Source: Sycon ciliatum (taxonomy: Eukaryota > Porifera > Calcarea > Leucosolenida > Sycettidae). Taken from it: a stretch of 64,000 nt of DNA. Location: positions 19,267,543 to 19,331,542 of the forward strand of contig NC_088654.1 in the NCBI RefSeq assembly GCF_964019385.1, in the 5' to 3' direction. Every line of letters begins with the position of its first letter. Positions within the stretch are counted from its first letter, which is position 1. Below the pieces are notes generated by a model that did not search any database, had not been told where the DNA came from, and saw only the letters and a list, made by a program, of their open reading frames with translations. The translations under genes and the position numbers were made by a program. Of this stretch, positions 37,258 through 50,297 are shown piece after piece.

Positions 37258-37927
37258 GGCCGGGCACAGATCTGTGCCGCTGAGATTCAAGCAGTCTTCA
37301 ACAACAAAATAATCATGGTGAAAAAGGAGGACAACTTGAAATGTTACGAGTTATGACTAACTGTCCACCAACGTAACCAGATCTTATACAGTCAGCGAGT
37401 GCGACAAAATGGCACAAAAACTGACAAAGGAGTGCTGAGACATTCGGTGACCTGACACCTAGCTCTAACACTTCTCCAAGGCGCAAACCAACAACCTTCC
37501 AACTTGGAAGGCTCAGGTTCGGAAAGGTTCAAGAGGGGAAGGAAAGCGTAATGAAGAAGAGCACGAGCTACGCATCTTGGCAAAAAAAAGAATGCCGAAA
37601 GTTACTGGATGATGACGAAACTAGTAAGACTATTGGATGATGACGAAACTAGTAAGACTATTGGACAGACTCCTTTTTCACCACAATATAATTGGCTCAC
37701 CATCCGAGATAAACAAAATAATCGCTTGTGTTTGCGTGGATACGTGCGAACTAACACATAAGCATATTATCATTACATCCAGGATCTCATGCATGCTAAA
37801 CTGAGCAGGGGCCTCGGGGAGGAGCAGGAAGCCGGGAGGATGGGAGGAGAAGAGGGTCATGCATGCGGCAGTGCGGAGATGAGATGCCATATGTTGCAAT
37901 GAAAGAGTGATGAGACACCAAAAAGAA

Positions 37928-38167
<240 letters not shown>

Positions 38168-38285
38168 TGGAGACACCGCCAGAAGTTATGAGAGCATCTA
38201 GAGATTGCATAAGATGATACGAGCTGAGACCTGCTACCAGCGCTAAAACTCGTAACTCCTGAGCTGGCCCACTCAGCTGGTTCAT

Positions 38286-40447
38286 TCAGCAGGACCCAGT
38301 CACGTTCATATAGATTTGCTCTGGTGGTGGTGGTTGTAGCGGGGGCGGGGGTGGCGGGGGTGGCGGAGGCGGCGGCAACATCAGGTTAGTGTCCGGGGGT
38401 GGCAGAGAAGTGTCGGGCTCACCGGCTGCCACCGCTAAATGCAGAAGTTTCGGCGGCTTCTCCGTGCTCACCTTGTTCTTCTTGGGCAGGGTGTGAGGGT
38501 GCGGCAGCGGTTGCATTTCGACGTAACGATCCTCGCCGAGCGTGCTGCCCGACCTGCGATCACCGTTGCTGGACAGAACGAAGCTGGACGATGAGAGCTT
38601 GTTATCAGTGTTCGTATCACCTGTTTTGCTTGCCTTCCTGGCGCCAGGCCGACAACTGTCTGCTGCCAACGTCTCGTACACAATCGCATCCTGTGCGCCG
38701 CGATTTACCAGCGTGCTTTCTGCCATGTTGTTATCACTCTCGGCACACGACTGCCCTGTATCCTGGTCAAGCCGTTTCGACAAGCTCTGCAGCTCCACGT
38801 CGAGAAGTGGCTGCTTGCGGACGGTGGTGTTGGTGGTGTTGGTGAGGAGCTTGTGCTGTCGCCGCTTGTTCAGATTAGCCTTGCAAGAGCAGAACATCGC
38901 CATTGCTAGCAACCCAACCGCCAAGGACACTGCACCGACAATGTACGTCAACTTGTTGAGACACATGTCCGACGTGCCTGCGAAAGAGGATAAGAAAAGA
39001 AAGAAAAACCTCGCTCACACATTTCTCTACGTGACGTAGGGCAGAACAGATGTTCTTTACGTTAGGCCACGCCGTTTTTTTCTATGTTTCGCGTCACCTT
39101 ATCCGATGAAATCAATGAGGGAGGGCGAAAAAAATAAAAAGCCATCCAAAAAAAAACAGACGTGCATTGCATTTGTACATAATTGTGTACAGTGAAGCGA
39201 CGCGGCACTGTTCATGTACATTGACATGTACAGGAATAGCAGATTACATGAGTGTATCCCCTCTGCCATGCTTGTGGTCCAAACACAGGCGGCATGATGA
39301 TTGTGTGACTTGCGGCCCAGCTTATTGCACACACATGTAGTACATGTACAATGTACATGTGTGTGAGCTGAGTTGCATTTTCCGGTTTTCTGGATTTGCA
39401 TTAAATTTGTATTGCATTTTCCAAAAAAAAAAAATTTTGTTCCGTTTTTTTTTTTTTGAACTCCGGCTGTACAGTGTGAAATACATGCGCGCGGGGGAGG
39501 CGAAACATAGATAAAAACGGTGTGGCCTTACGGGAACGCGACGAGAGTTCCCGGGATTCTTCGCGTCGCGTTCCCGTAACGTAGAGCAGACCCCCACTAC
39601 TGGTATACACAGCAACTTGATTGTAGGATGATGAGATAGCATCGCTTAGCTGCTAGTGCGTGTAGCAGCAATACCCGGGACAGAACTGTGCAGAAGACAG
39701 CCGTTTCCCAAGACCTTTTACTGCTGTGACAGGTCAGGCTGTGGCTTCGCTCCCGTCATGAGACATGTAACAAGCTACCGTAAAGCCGGAACAATTCGGT
39801 GGAGTTTTTTCTTTCGGTAACTTCGGTACAGGTAATTTTTACCTAAAATAAAGCACGACCTAAAATTCAACCATGTCATGCCACACAGTGTGCAAATTGC
39901 ATTTTTGGATCTGGAAAACTGGTTTAACGAAATTTCCGCGATGCCAAACCGTTGATTTTTGGGAAATACCGAACATATTCCCCCCACTGAAAATTCCCAG
40001 ATTTACAGGATGACTTACAGGTCACGTTCGGGCTGGCACTGTTGCCAGAGTCACCAGTGCTGCCTGCTGGAGTGTCTGCGGTGCTGGTCACTGTCTGGTT
40101 GCTGGGTACATGGCGCATGCTGCTTGTGGCCACGTGCTGGGTGAACGTTTCACTGACACTGCTGTCGGCACTGCTGCTGTTTTTGTTTGAACTTCCGCCC
40201 CGGTTACTTGGGCTGCTTCCCTGGGTACTCGTACCCACGCCCGGGGTGCTTGTACCCCAGGTCCGGGTGCTTGTACCCCAGGTCCCGGTGCTTGTACCCC
40301 AGGTCCGGGTGCTTGTACTGCTGGCCTGGGTAGTGGGACTGGGATGCCTCGTTGTCGGTGCGTGCGTGGTGACGAGGGTGCCTGCTGCGGTGTGCTGAGC
40401 TGCAGTGCTGCTTGTGGCAAGGCTGGTCGCTAAAGCACTCCCACCAG
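38286..40447 (-). CDS. Mucin-like type-I membrane protein, arm 1 copy (5' exon missing)
   Basis: Exon 2 is 40447-40019 (phase 1 in, phase 1 out; acceptor TGTGTAG, donor GTAAGT) and exon 3 is 38977-38286 (acceptor TTTCGCAG). The ectodomain is Ser/Thr-rich, with TRTWGTST-type repeats and NQT/NVT N-glycosylation sites, so probably mucin-like. Exon 3 starts CTSDMCLNKL, then the helix TYIVGAVSLAVGLLAMAMFC, then a basic stop-transfer (KANLNKRRQHK). The 180-residue tail contains YETL, YVEM (PI3-kinase SH2 type) and, after a 14-Pro run, YMNV (Grb2 SH2 type, Y-x-N) two residues before TGSC. The signal-peptide exon known from arm 2 would fall in the N gap. No family name recognised. Confidence 0.75.
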
Positions 40448-40599
40448 CTACACAACACAACAAAACACCGCAAGAGAACACCACATCATCAATCCGCTGC
40501 TGAAAGGAAAGTTGAGGTTTAAAAAAATTCTACGTCGCGTGAGAGTTTTCCGCTTCCGCAGGAACGCCACCACCCTCTAGGATCCCCATCCACGGCATC

Positions 40600-40915
40600 A
40601 AGAGTAGATAAACAAGAGTGTGCAACTCCGGATCTCTCCTGCACAATCTGCAGATACCCCCGCCCACGGCGGAACTTTTTGTTGACGTCACCTTTTTTTT
40701 CAGAAGAACGCGCATTTTGCTGCAGAGCAGTGTGAGAGCACGTGCTGGGCACCGGCTTTGTAGTGCAAATGCGGCCAAGTGCACGAGGGAAAACTTTCCA
40801 AAAGACTCATAGCGGTGCGTCGTCGAAAAGATTACGTCAACAAAAAATTCCGCCGTGGGCCAACCCATCCGCGAGTTGCACACTCTTGTATATCTACTCT
40901 TGACTGCATCCATGA
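40600..40915. repeat. Hairpin repeat inside arm 1
   Basis: About 40600-40690 (AGTAGATAAACAAGAGTGTG, CCCACGGCGGAA) is matched in reverse complement at 40825-40915. The mirror copy is at 61380-61690. A related block (CCTCTAGGATC with CGGAAAACTC) recurs inverted near 43285-43326. Confidence 0.65.
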
Positions 40916-41348
40916 GCATCCTGAGATGTAAAGTTGAGCAAATATTCGTACCTAACCCGCATATTCGGAGCGATGCTGCTTTGAAAAAGGGTACGCTAGT
41001 TGCAGTGTGCGACTCTTGCATGGGTTTGGGAAGGTGAACCTTGTCATTAATGCCCACGACGAGCCGTGGGCGACTGCAATCCCCAGCTACACTGCTATGT
41101 ACGCCATTTTTTCCGTTTTCCGAGCACGCACCATACAGACGCACCATTAGTATATTATTATTCTCGTATCCGTTCCCAAGGGGAACTCACGACAATGGAG
41201 TGAAAAACATAAACAAAAATAAAAAAACATGGTGGTGTGGAGATAATAGTGTTGCATACATTGAGTACAAAATAATACAGATACAATCAGTGCTTCGGAT
41301 GCCTGTGTAGACCCTGATACAGGTCCTCCCTCATTATAACAAGTCCGG

Positions 41349-41650
41349 TTTATTTATTTATTTATTACAGCATCTCATAGCACAGTGAGAACACCGGCCA
41401 ATACAAAGAGAGAGGGTGTTAGCCAACCACGGCAAGGAAGGGAGAAGGGGAGGAGAAGAAAAAAACGGTTACTACATAAACCCCGTTAGTAAATAGAAAT
41501 CTGAAATCCCCTGGCGAAATGTGGTCTACACAACTGTTTACAGGTCCGCTTACGACCAGGTCCCTGGAGAGCCAAACCCTCAGTATAAGATAATATTGAC
41601 CATGCAGGACCAAGGCCAAAACACGTAGGATAAAGCAGAAAGAGGAAACG
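41349..41650 (-). pseudogene. LINE 3' end with (AAAT)n tail, arm 1
   Basis: 3'UTR-type sequence ending TTACAGCATCTCATAGCACA next to TTATTTATTTATT. Shared with 25141-25260 and, in arm 2, 60640-60924. Only the last short coding stretch remains. Confidence 0.6.
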
Positions 41651-42618
41651 TATTATGTCTATGTATTCGTGAATATGGACGATCCTTTGCATCCAAGGAA
41701 GAGTTATGTTGGAGTAACTTGGAGATTTTCAATTATCTCATAACGAGTTGAAGCATCGATAATTTATGTTGTATCGAGGGTAGCCCCGGTAAGTACGAAG
41801 TAGTGCCTATTTCACCTTTAGCTGCAAGTCCTGCTACAAGATAAGTCTCCGGTTATAAGATAACTTTTTCGATGGCCCAGAGATTATCTACTAACGAGGG
41901 AGGAGCTGTATAGTAGTGAGCACAAGCACCGTCCACACACGTAAGACAGTCCATGTGTTCATGTGATGGCCGAGCACCATACACAAACGATATTCTCAAC
42001 ACGTCATTTACAGTGAGACGCCGGTATAGCGAGCATCCATGGGTCCACGGGTCGTACAAATCTGTTTAATGGAACTCCCCAGACCCGGGCAGGTTGGAAC
42101 CGGGCGCTGGTCGTAACTAGGAATTGCCCACAAGTGAGAACAAGATCAGTTGTCTGAAGATTGCCGGAATTGTTTCTGGCGTGAAACTAATACTGGTCTG
42201 ACGATGGGTGACTGGCCCGAAACGTCAATAATTTTTTTCGACATCACTAATAAAAGAATTGTCATCCAGCGCATGCGCCGAGAGTGAGTAGCAACTAAAT
42301 AGAGCGGTTGTCAGTTGACAAACCCCCTTTTATGAAACTAATAGTTACAAAAACTCAGACGTGTGGTACTCTGTGACTCGTGTAATACAGCTCTGCTACT
42401 GTCGGCACCAAGCACTGTATCGAACCGGAGGACTCCGCTCTCCAAATCAGAACATACATACGTTTCGCATGCAAGTAGGTACTCTCAACGATTCGATTGA
42501 GTATTCGAGGGTGGCGTGGGCCGCGTACGCCTTGACACTGCTTTCGTCTGATTGGTCGGATCTCTTCGGCCACGAGTGTAAAATAGTGGTTTGAATCTTT
42601 AAAAACAAATTGCCCACT

Positions 42619-42666
42619 GCTGTAGACAGCAAGCTGCTTCGGCCATATTAGCCTCATCAGTACAGC
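42619..42666 (-). ncRNA. Hammerhead-like ribozyme, second family, arm 1
   Basis: On minus: GCTGTA (42666-42661), CTGATGA (42660-42654), stem II GGC/GCC with a 7-nt loop, GAAG, stem III CAGC-TT-GCTG, TC, TACAGC (42624-42619). Stem I is a perfect 6 bp. The core has G in place of the usual A at position 15.1, giving a G-U closing pair. Confidence 0.65.
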
Positions 42667-42775
42667 TCCGAGCTTTAAGTACCACCCATGGTGCAAAGGA
42701 GGCACGGCAGACGTTAAGATAGCTTGTTGAAAAATAAATAATTCTAGATTTCTTCTTAGGTGAGGACTACATGTA

Positions 42776-42843
42776 CACCATAGCTTAGTGGGAGAGAATT
42801 GTTGGCCGTAAATGAGGGTCCCTGGTTCGACGAGTCATGGTGG
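42776..42843 (+). other. tRNA-like sequence (pseudo-tRNA or SINE head)
   Basis: An A-box-like TAGCTTAGTGGGAGAG and a B-box-like CCTGGTTCGACG lie between pairing ends CACCAT and ATGGTG. A clean anticodon arm is not evident. Mirror copy at 55137-55204. Confidence 0.4.
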
Positions 42844-43041
42844 CGACATTCAATTTTTTCTTCAGACTTTTCCCGTTCGCACCTTTCCCTCAAACTACCA
42901 TAATTCCCTGAAGATAAGTCTCACCATTGTACACTACATGTCACGGCCAACAAAGGGGGTGCGACGGCGGCGAATCGCGCATGATTACTGCTGAAGTGAA
43001 CATTGAAAGGATATGACATAGCGCTACACCTGGACATAGTG

Positions 43042-43112
43042 CAGGCAGACATAGTGGGATGGTCTAAGACCATGATTGAGAAACAGAGGGTACCAGGTTC
43101 AAGTCCTGCTTG
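43042..43112 (+). other. tRNA-like sequence with perfect B box
   Basis: ACATAGTGGGATGG (A-box-like) and AGGTTCAAGTCCTG (matches the GGTTCRANTCC Pol III B box), with GCAG/CTGC end pairing. Probably a tRNA-derived SINE head. Mirror copy at 54866-54937. Confidence 0.42.
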
Positions 43113-43800
43113 GAAGCGGAAGGAATTTTTCCAGCCGTGCTGCGACCCACAGTTAATTGGGAACTCGTGGGCTGGCACGAGGGTAACATGGATGCAGCTA
43201 GTGGGATTTCGGTCTTTGATCACTTGGTGGTGGGTCTGATCTACTCACCTCCCACCGTTTAGGCGCTGCATCTGCACCTTGATCCTAGAGGGTGGTGGCG
43301 TTCCCACGGCGGATGCGGAAAACTCGGCTTCCAGCCGAGTCTCACGCGAACCGTGAAATTTAATTTTAATTAGACCTGGACATGGGGGTGCGACTTACAA
43401 TCGAGCGCGAAGGGTGATTTACTATACAGTATAGACAAATGTGGACACAAGTTATGCGATCGAGTTCACCAACTAAAACAGATTTTGGAACAATCAAAAG
43501 TGCACAATCTAGCGCGAAACATTTTTCCACATTTTTTCAGGTTACAATTTGTTCATCATCTGAATTCTTAGCTTACAAGCGAGTGCAACTCACAATCAGA
43601 GAAATACACATGTTAGGGGTCGTCCACAAATATCAATATTTTTTTAGAGAAGATATTCGTTCGTTTGGGGGGGGAGGGGGGGGGGGGTGGTCCCTGTTCG
43701 TCTCAACCTTTTGAGAAAGAAAACGATCTCTAAATTTGGAAGGGCACTGTGCAAACATGCAGTTGATGGCCTACACAAAGTGAAAGTCAACCCCAAGAAT

Positions 43801-44000
43801 NNNNNNNNNNNNNNNNNNNNNNNNNNNNNNNNNNNNNNNNNNNNNNNNNNNNNNNNNNNNNNNNNNNNNNNNNNNNNNNNNNNNNNNNNNNNNNNNNNNN
43901 NNNNNNNNNNNNNNNNNNNNNNNNNNNNNNNNNNNNNNNNNNNNNNNNNNNNNNNNNNNNNNNNNNNNNNNNNNNNNNNNNNNNNNNNNNNNNNNNNNNN
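43801..44000. other. Assembly gap, 200 N
   Basis: Exactly 200 Ns between the inner end of inverted arm 1 and a GA microsatellite. Open frames running through it are meaningless. Confidence 1.
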
Positions 44001-44120
<120 letters not shown>

Positions 44121-44282
44121 GGGTGGAGAGAGAACAAGAAGAGAGAAAAATAGATTCAAAGGCAGTTCAGATGCAATGGACATGATGCAATGCTTGGGGG
44201 GGGGGGGAGCTTCAAGATGGAAATAGTTATTATTTATTCTTCTTTTACTAGGGAATTCCCAATAGGCGTTAGCGCCTTTTTT

Positions 44283-44780
44283 CTGAACTGTTAGAGGGAG
44301 TCTGCGGCCCAAAGCCACTGGCTTCGGCGAAGATGGTAGTGGACGTTCGCTTTGAAGGATTGTAGGCCCTTAGGAGATGGTGGTTTGGTGAAGAGGGAGG
44401 ATGGCAGCGCGTTCCAGGTGTTGATGATGTTGTATGGAAAGGAGCGTCTTAGGTAGTTAGGAGCGACTGGAGGGAGAACATTTCCAGTTGGTAGGGGTGT
44501 GAAGCAGACTGTTGGCACTGTCTCCGGGTTACAGGTGCGGCGTGGTGGACAAGGAGAGGAGGGACCATGGATCTCAGCAGAGGAGGACCCGGTTTGCCCA
44601 GTAGCTTGTAGACGAAAGTCAGCGCCGCCACTGTCCGTCGGGCCTCGAGGCTCTGTAGCAAGATGTTGGGTCCCAGGATGTGGAGGGCACGCCTCTGCAC
44701 TCGGGTGATCAAGCCGATACGAATCTGTACATGAGGATGTGTGTAGATCTACTATGCAGTCATTTAGAACGTCGCGTATA
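44283..44780 (-). pseudogene. LINE ORF2 C-terminal remnant
   Basis: Minus-strand fragments in two frames: VQRRALHILGPNILLQSLEA and RRTVAALTFVYKLLGK, then NYLRRSFPYNIINTWNALPS, LQSFKANVHYHLRR. This is the typical post-RT tail of CR1/L2-like LINEs. At least one frameshift. From 44790 to 46260 no other gene was recognised; 45450-45917 holds an open frame without homology I can name. Confidence 0.7.
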
Positions 44781-46268
44781 ATGCCATTTTTGGCCTCGTA
44801 ATGCTTTATAATGCTCGTAATGCTCCGGGTGGTGTATAATGCTCGATATAAGGCCAAGTAAAAAAAATCCTAGTTTATCGTCCCCGCCCGCCCCATTTTT
44901 CGAGGCCGCCCGGAATTTATTTTTATTTTTAAATCTAGAATTTTGCAGCTTTCTATCATTTATCTGGTGGTCTGTGTGAACCAAACAGTATTGGGGTTTG
45001 TGTCTTATGAGTGGAGTGACAATCTGTCGATCCAAAGATTTTGCATGTACATTGTTTATGTACATATAACTGTTATAGCATTGTGTATTCCATACACTAC
45101 CACTATTCTGTTGCAGATTGTTGCACATGATGTGTCATTGTTTACCAAGAACTATACTAGTCTGTAGCACATCAAAAAATAAAAAATAAAAATAAAATCC
45201 GCCCTCCCTCCCCGATTTTTGTGAAAAAAAGGACGATAAACTGGGATTTTATTTTACTTGGCCTAATGCCGGCATTATCCGCCAACACCTACAATTGTAG
45301 TACTATCCTGAAGAGAAGGGAAAGAAAACGTTTGATAAAAGGAAGTGTCTACTGTGTGGATTTGCGTCGTTGCATGCGATTATTGATTACGAAACTGTTT
45401 TTTTACCGCCTCCAAACAACTGCTTGAAAAGAAATATAAATCATAATAACTAATTATTCTCAGTTCCTTGTTCATCCCGCTCCCTTAGCCTTGGCGATCC
45501 GCTTCCATGCGTCAACAGTACGACCAGGCGGAGAACACACCACGGAAGGAAATGTCGGACATGTGTGTGTGTGGGCCAAAGACGAGCATGCACCCGCAGG
45601 CTGTGGGTCTTCTCGTGTACGAGTGTTCCTTCGTTCTGAGCACCTGCTAGGCTCCTGATGCAACACGAGGCCTGCTTAGGTGTGGGGAAGTGAGTCCTTT
45701 CTTCCTTCTCTTCTTCCCGGCCTCGCCCGTGCTGCAGTGTGTGAGCGTGTGGCGGTGTGTTCGTCTTGCAAACAGGCGCGGGGCGCGCCAGGGCCGTCAG
45801 GAACAGGTGTGGGACGCAGCGAATATGCCCCTGCCTGGTGGCCTGTGGCTGCACAAATGTCTTGCAAGGCTCAGAGACGCTTCCTAAAAATTGTGATGGT
45901 TTGACAGAGGCTCCCAAACCTCAAGCCAAAGAAGTGTTTCGCGGTGGCGGTTGAACGATCACTCCCGCGTTGGAACAAGAAGTCCAGATCCGATGACTTT
46001 GGTTAGCGAGTGTATTTCAGGTCGAGCAGTTTCCTCTACCGAATGGGCATGGATGAATGCACGCATACGATTTGTTGGAGGCCTACTCTAGCGTGAGGCG
46101 AGTACCTAGGGAGGACGTGGTGGTATCGAGTCCCAAGCCCATCTTTCTCCCTCAGCTTCTATTTGCTTTCCGCCAGTGAGTCTCTCTCTCTCGCTACCGG
46201 CTCAAGAAGTCAAGTAAGTGCTCTCTGTCTCTGTAGTTTGTGCGGACGTGTCATTGACATAATCATTA

Positions 46269-48221
46269 GAGAGTTTACGCTTCACGTTTTTTCAATTTCG
46301 AACGTGAGATCTCACGCCAAAATGGAGCATCTCACGTTGAAACGTGAGATTTCAACGCGACAGCGGGCCAACTCACAGTGGAAAAAAGCGTGAGTTTATT
46401 CAAGTAATTCCAACGGTGTTTTGCCCAGAATCTCGGGAATCTAGATAACCCGCGATATTCATGTTAAAACAAAATGGCGTCACGATTTATTGAAAGTGGT
46501 ATAGTTGGTGGTACGAGTGTTCAAAACCATTAATTTTGAACTTCATACTGTTCGTCTTCTTTTTGACATGCTCTCTTTCCATCGTCCTTAGCTTTTGTTT
46601 GTTGAGAGCTGTTTTGGCTTTCTCCTATACCTCTGGGGGATGCCAAGTGATGGTTTTGAGAGGCTGGTGATGGCTGTGAGCGAGAGTTTGCCGATCGGCG
46701 TCGTCCTCGCTATAGCGATGAAAATACTAGTTACTGCGCACCTGGCAGATATCACAACACGTCGGAGCGTCCAGGAGCAAAGGAATCTTGGGTTTTCACT
46801 GGAATCTAGTTCCTCCAGCATCGTGTAGCCCACCGTCGGTGAATGGCGGTCCAGAAAGGTCGAACCTGGCCTTCTGCAGCATCTCGCAGTCCTGCGAGGC
46901 ACACTGAATACGCCTGTCATATATTCTACAAATAAAAATCACGAAGTAGTGGACTTTACAGTGATGAGTCTATCCTGTATGCTGCAAAAGACGCAGGAAA
47001 TGTGACTGGTGTCTGTACACTCAGTGACTGGACGCCAACACCCCAGTCTTCTCCTGCAGGATCTGTTTGACAGTGACATTATGCAGTAGGTCGGCATGGA
47101 CCTGGTTTGGCAGCTATCGTAATAGTATCTGCCTGGTTGGATGTAGCAGGTTGGTGTTTGCTCGTCGTCCAGTCCGGAATTTTCTTGTAACTCACGGTAG
47201 AGTACGCGCAGGGTTTGTGATCATCCCTGTTCACTTCAATATTATCAAACACAACGTTCCCTTTGTCACTCATCTTATCCTGAGTACTGAATTTGCTGAC
47301 AATATTGCACCACACTTGTCACAACCTACCGCCACTGCTGGCGGTGGCGGCTGGTTCGTCAATGGCGGTGACCAGGCTGACTGACTAGCTTCGAGACAGC
47401 GGCCTCGTTGTCAACCCCGCGGCAGCCTAAAGGTTGATTTTATCGATCCAGCCTCAGCGCCATGTTGACGATGCCCTAGTGACTGTGTGTCACGGATTGC
47501 CTTGCCATCAGCGGTCATTGCCGTCCACCTTGATGCAGCCCTCAACAACTGGCTCAGCCCATGGGAGTCTCAAGTGGACAAAGTTGTTGCCAAAGTAGCT
47601 CAGAAGATTGGTGCATCGTGGTGTAGGTGAGCACATAACTAGGACTTCCCAGCGCCTATTTGTCCAGGCTGCGATACTATGTGACATGCTGTACTGCACA
47701 TTATTTTCAGCACTGCAAGGCCGGCAGCTGGACCGACTGCAGGGGCCGCGCACATGCAGGCCGCCTGTTGCCAGTGCAGCATTCTGGAACGTTCCTTCCT
47801 TCTGAGATCCGTGGAATAATAACTTTCTTTGCTTCAAAGCAAGTTGCTTACCTTTCTGTTGTGCTCCCAGTGTCCTTACAACAATAACCTACAGCAATGT
47901 TTTATTTTCCTTTCCATTCCCCAACCAATGAATACTACGATGTCGATTCTATTTCTTCATACTTTGGTGTGTGCCCGCGCACGCACGTGTGTGTGTGTAT
48001 ACCTCACTCGCCACTCGAAGTTCTGTTCCCCATCACTGGAACACTGCCTGTTCTTTCAGGACCTGCCATCATCTGCGGATGGGCATTCAATGATTGTATT
48101 GTGTGTGTGTTTCATTCAGAATCAGATCCGCTATCGGTGCTTAAAGAGAAAATCTGTGGGTTCACATCCAGTGCATTTTTAGATTTGCGTGCTTTTCTCG
48201 CCACGGGCGCATACATGGGAC

Positions 48222-48274
<53 letters not shown>

Positions 48275-50297
48275 CTGTGTGTATGGGGATATTGTCTGTA
48301 TCGGCTTTTGGTACTAATGTTCAGGTCTGTGCTTGCATGTGTGAACATGAAATTGTTCGGTTCTGTGCATGCTATTGCTATGTTGTATATTATTGTATGT
48401 ATGTGTGCATTTCCACGAACAGTGTAGACGAGCGTGGAGAGTGCATTCATCCCTCATCAACCACTTCCCCTTGGGCTTACGAGAGTTTTTTCTGCGTACC
48501 TCTCATTTTGTTTGTTTCTCTCTGATACTGTATTGATGCCGGTACCTGTACCTCGATGTGTTCCTCTATCTGCAGTTGCCTTTAACCTTCGGTCAAGTTA
48601 ACGTTTACTGTGCTCTATTTATCGTGCGAATCAAAATAAACAATAATAACACAAGTCGTGCTAGAGTGACGACATGTGCGTGTAGTAGGGTTGATGCGAT
48701 GGGACGTTATAATTAGGTGGAACAGAACACACATTGGGCAGATTGATTGGGCATCATTGACTGTGCTCAGTCTAAACAGTGAACATAATAATTATCTCCA
48801 GTGACAGACTGTAGCGGCTAGCCTCCAATAGGTAGCTGGCACTAGTCGCTACTGCTTGTTTGACAGGTGCCGCCAGAACCCCTGTTGTGTCATGCTATAG
48901 ATGCACATGCCCTGTTCTGGGGCATACTGAGGTACTTTGATTTTGTTGACTGCATGTAGACAGCATCCAATAGTAGTACTCGTAGACCTTGGCTCTTTGT
49001 AGGTCAACCACCATCGCATGGATCGATCGGTGACTATGCACTTGGAGGTTGGAATAGCCCGCGCTGAACAGATCTTGCCATGGCCCAGGGAGTGAACTCG
49101 CTTACTCGACTATCCCGGTTTTAGTTAACCAGCATGAGTGGTGCAATTTGTCCATACCATGTTGCGAGCTCACAGTTGTTTGGGCAGGTTTTGAGCTGCA
49201 CCACGAAACAAAGCGAAATAACGGCGTGGCTGTAGAGCAAGGAAGCGGCGAGACGGCACTTCCAGGACGAGACAGGCAGTAGAGATGTGTTCACAGCACG
49301 AGCAACCTCTCAAACCCTGCCGGTACTCCACAGTTACAAGAAAATGTCGGACTGGACGATGCGCCAATGCAAACCTGCTACATCCACCCAGGCAGATAGC
49401 TGCCAAACCAGGCCAATGTCGACCCACTGCATACCGGTATGTCAATGTCAAACAGATCCTGCAGGAGAAGACTGGGATGCTATTGGCGTCCAGTGTACGG
49501 ACACCAGTCACATTTCCTGCGTCTTTTGCAGCATACAGAATAGACTCATCACTGTAAAGTCCACTACTTCGTGATTTTTATTTGTAGAATACATGACAGG
49601 CGTATTCAGTGTGCCTCGCAGGACTGCGAGATGCTGCAGAAGACCAGTTTCGACCTTTCTGGACCGCCATTCACCGACGGTGGGCTACACGATGCTGGAG
49701 GAACTAGATTCCAGTGAAAACCCAAGATTCCTTTGCTCCTGGACGCTCCGACGTGTTGTGATATCTGCCAGGTGCGCAGTAACTAGTATTTTCATCGCTA
49801 TAGCGAGGACGACGCCGATCGGCAAACTCTCGCTCACAGCCATCACCAGCCTCTCAAATCCATCACTTGGCATCCCCCAGAGGTATAGGAGAAAGCCAAA
49901 ACAGCTCTCAACAAACAAAAGCTAAGGACGATGGAAAGGGAGCATGTCGAAAAGAAGACGAACAGTATGAAGTTCAAATGGGTTTGAACACTCGTTCCAC
50001 CAACTATACTACTTTCAATAAATCGTGACGCCATTTTGTTTTAACACGCATACGGTCCACTCTAGTACAATCCGATTTTTTCCTTTGTTTTCTAAAAGAA
50101 TCAACCTCGGGTCGCGACACCATGACCTCCTTGGTTTTTCAACGAATCAACCTCGGGTCGCGACCCCATGACCTCCTCTTCACTTATTTCAGCACGCGCA
50201 GCGTAAACTCTCCACACAACTCCAACACAGTCAAATTCAACGCACGTTTTTTTCTCACTTTCGAAATTGAAAAAACTTGAAGCGTAAACTCTCTATT
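46269..50297. mobile_element. 4-kb foldback element, arms about 1 kb
   Basis: Outer ends GAGAGTTTACGCTTCACGTT (46271) and its near-complement ending about 50296. The arms match from 46270 to about 47240 and from 50297 back to about 49290, with indels. Both encode the same 110-codon frame in reverse (46588-46920 and 49593-49925), which is conserved only because the arms are alike. TA flanks both ends if the terminus is read as GAGAG. The 2-kb centre holds a TG microsatellite (48224-48270), a dispersed repeat (48060-48200) and no recognised transposase. Confidence 0.75.

Larger units (their letters stand above)
38832..43800 (-). repeat. Inverted duplication, arm 1
   Basis: Reverse complement of 64000-54183, with scattered single-base differences. 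Arm 1 lacks the LINE at 56325-60621 and the LINE fragment near 63036-63620. The match runs into the N gap. The outer limit is at or beyond 38832, because arm 2 runs off the window. Confidence 0.95.

Noticed and set aside
38286-38930. Immunoglobulin-family costimulatory receptor
   Set aside because: Only the short tyrosine motifs are similar. There is no Ig domain in the ectodomain exon, so no family name is given.
45450-45917. 155-codon frame
   Set aside because: No domain, splice pattern or homology that I can name; too little support to call a gene.
46588-49925. 110-aa frame present in both arms of the foldback
   Set aside because: Arm similarity alone explains it; no recognised transposase motif.
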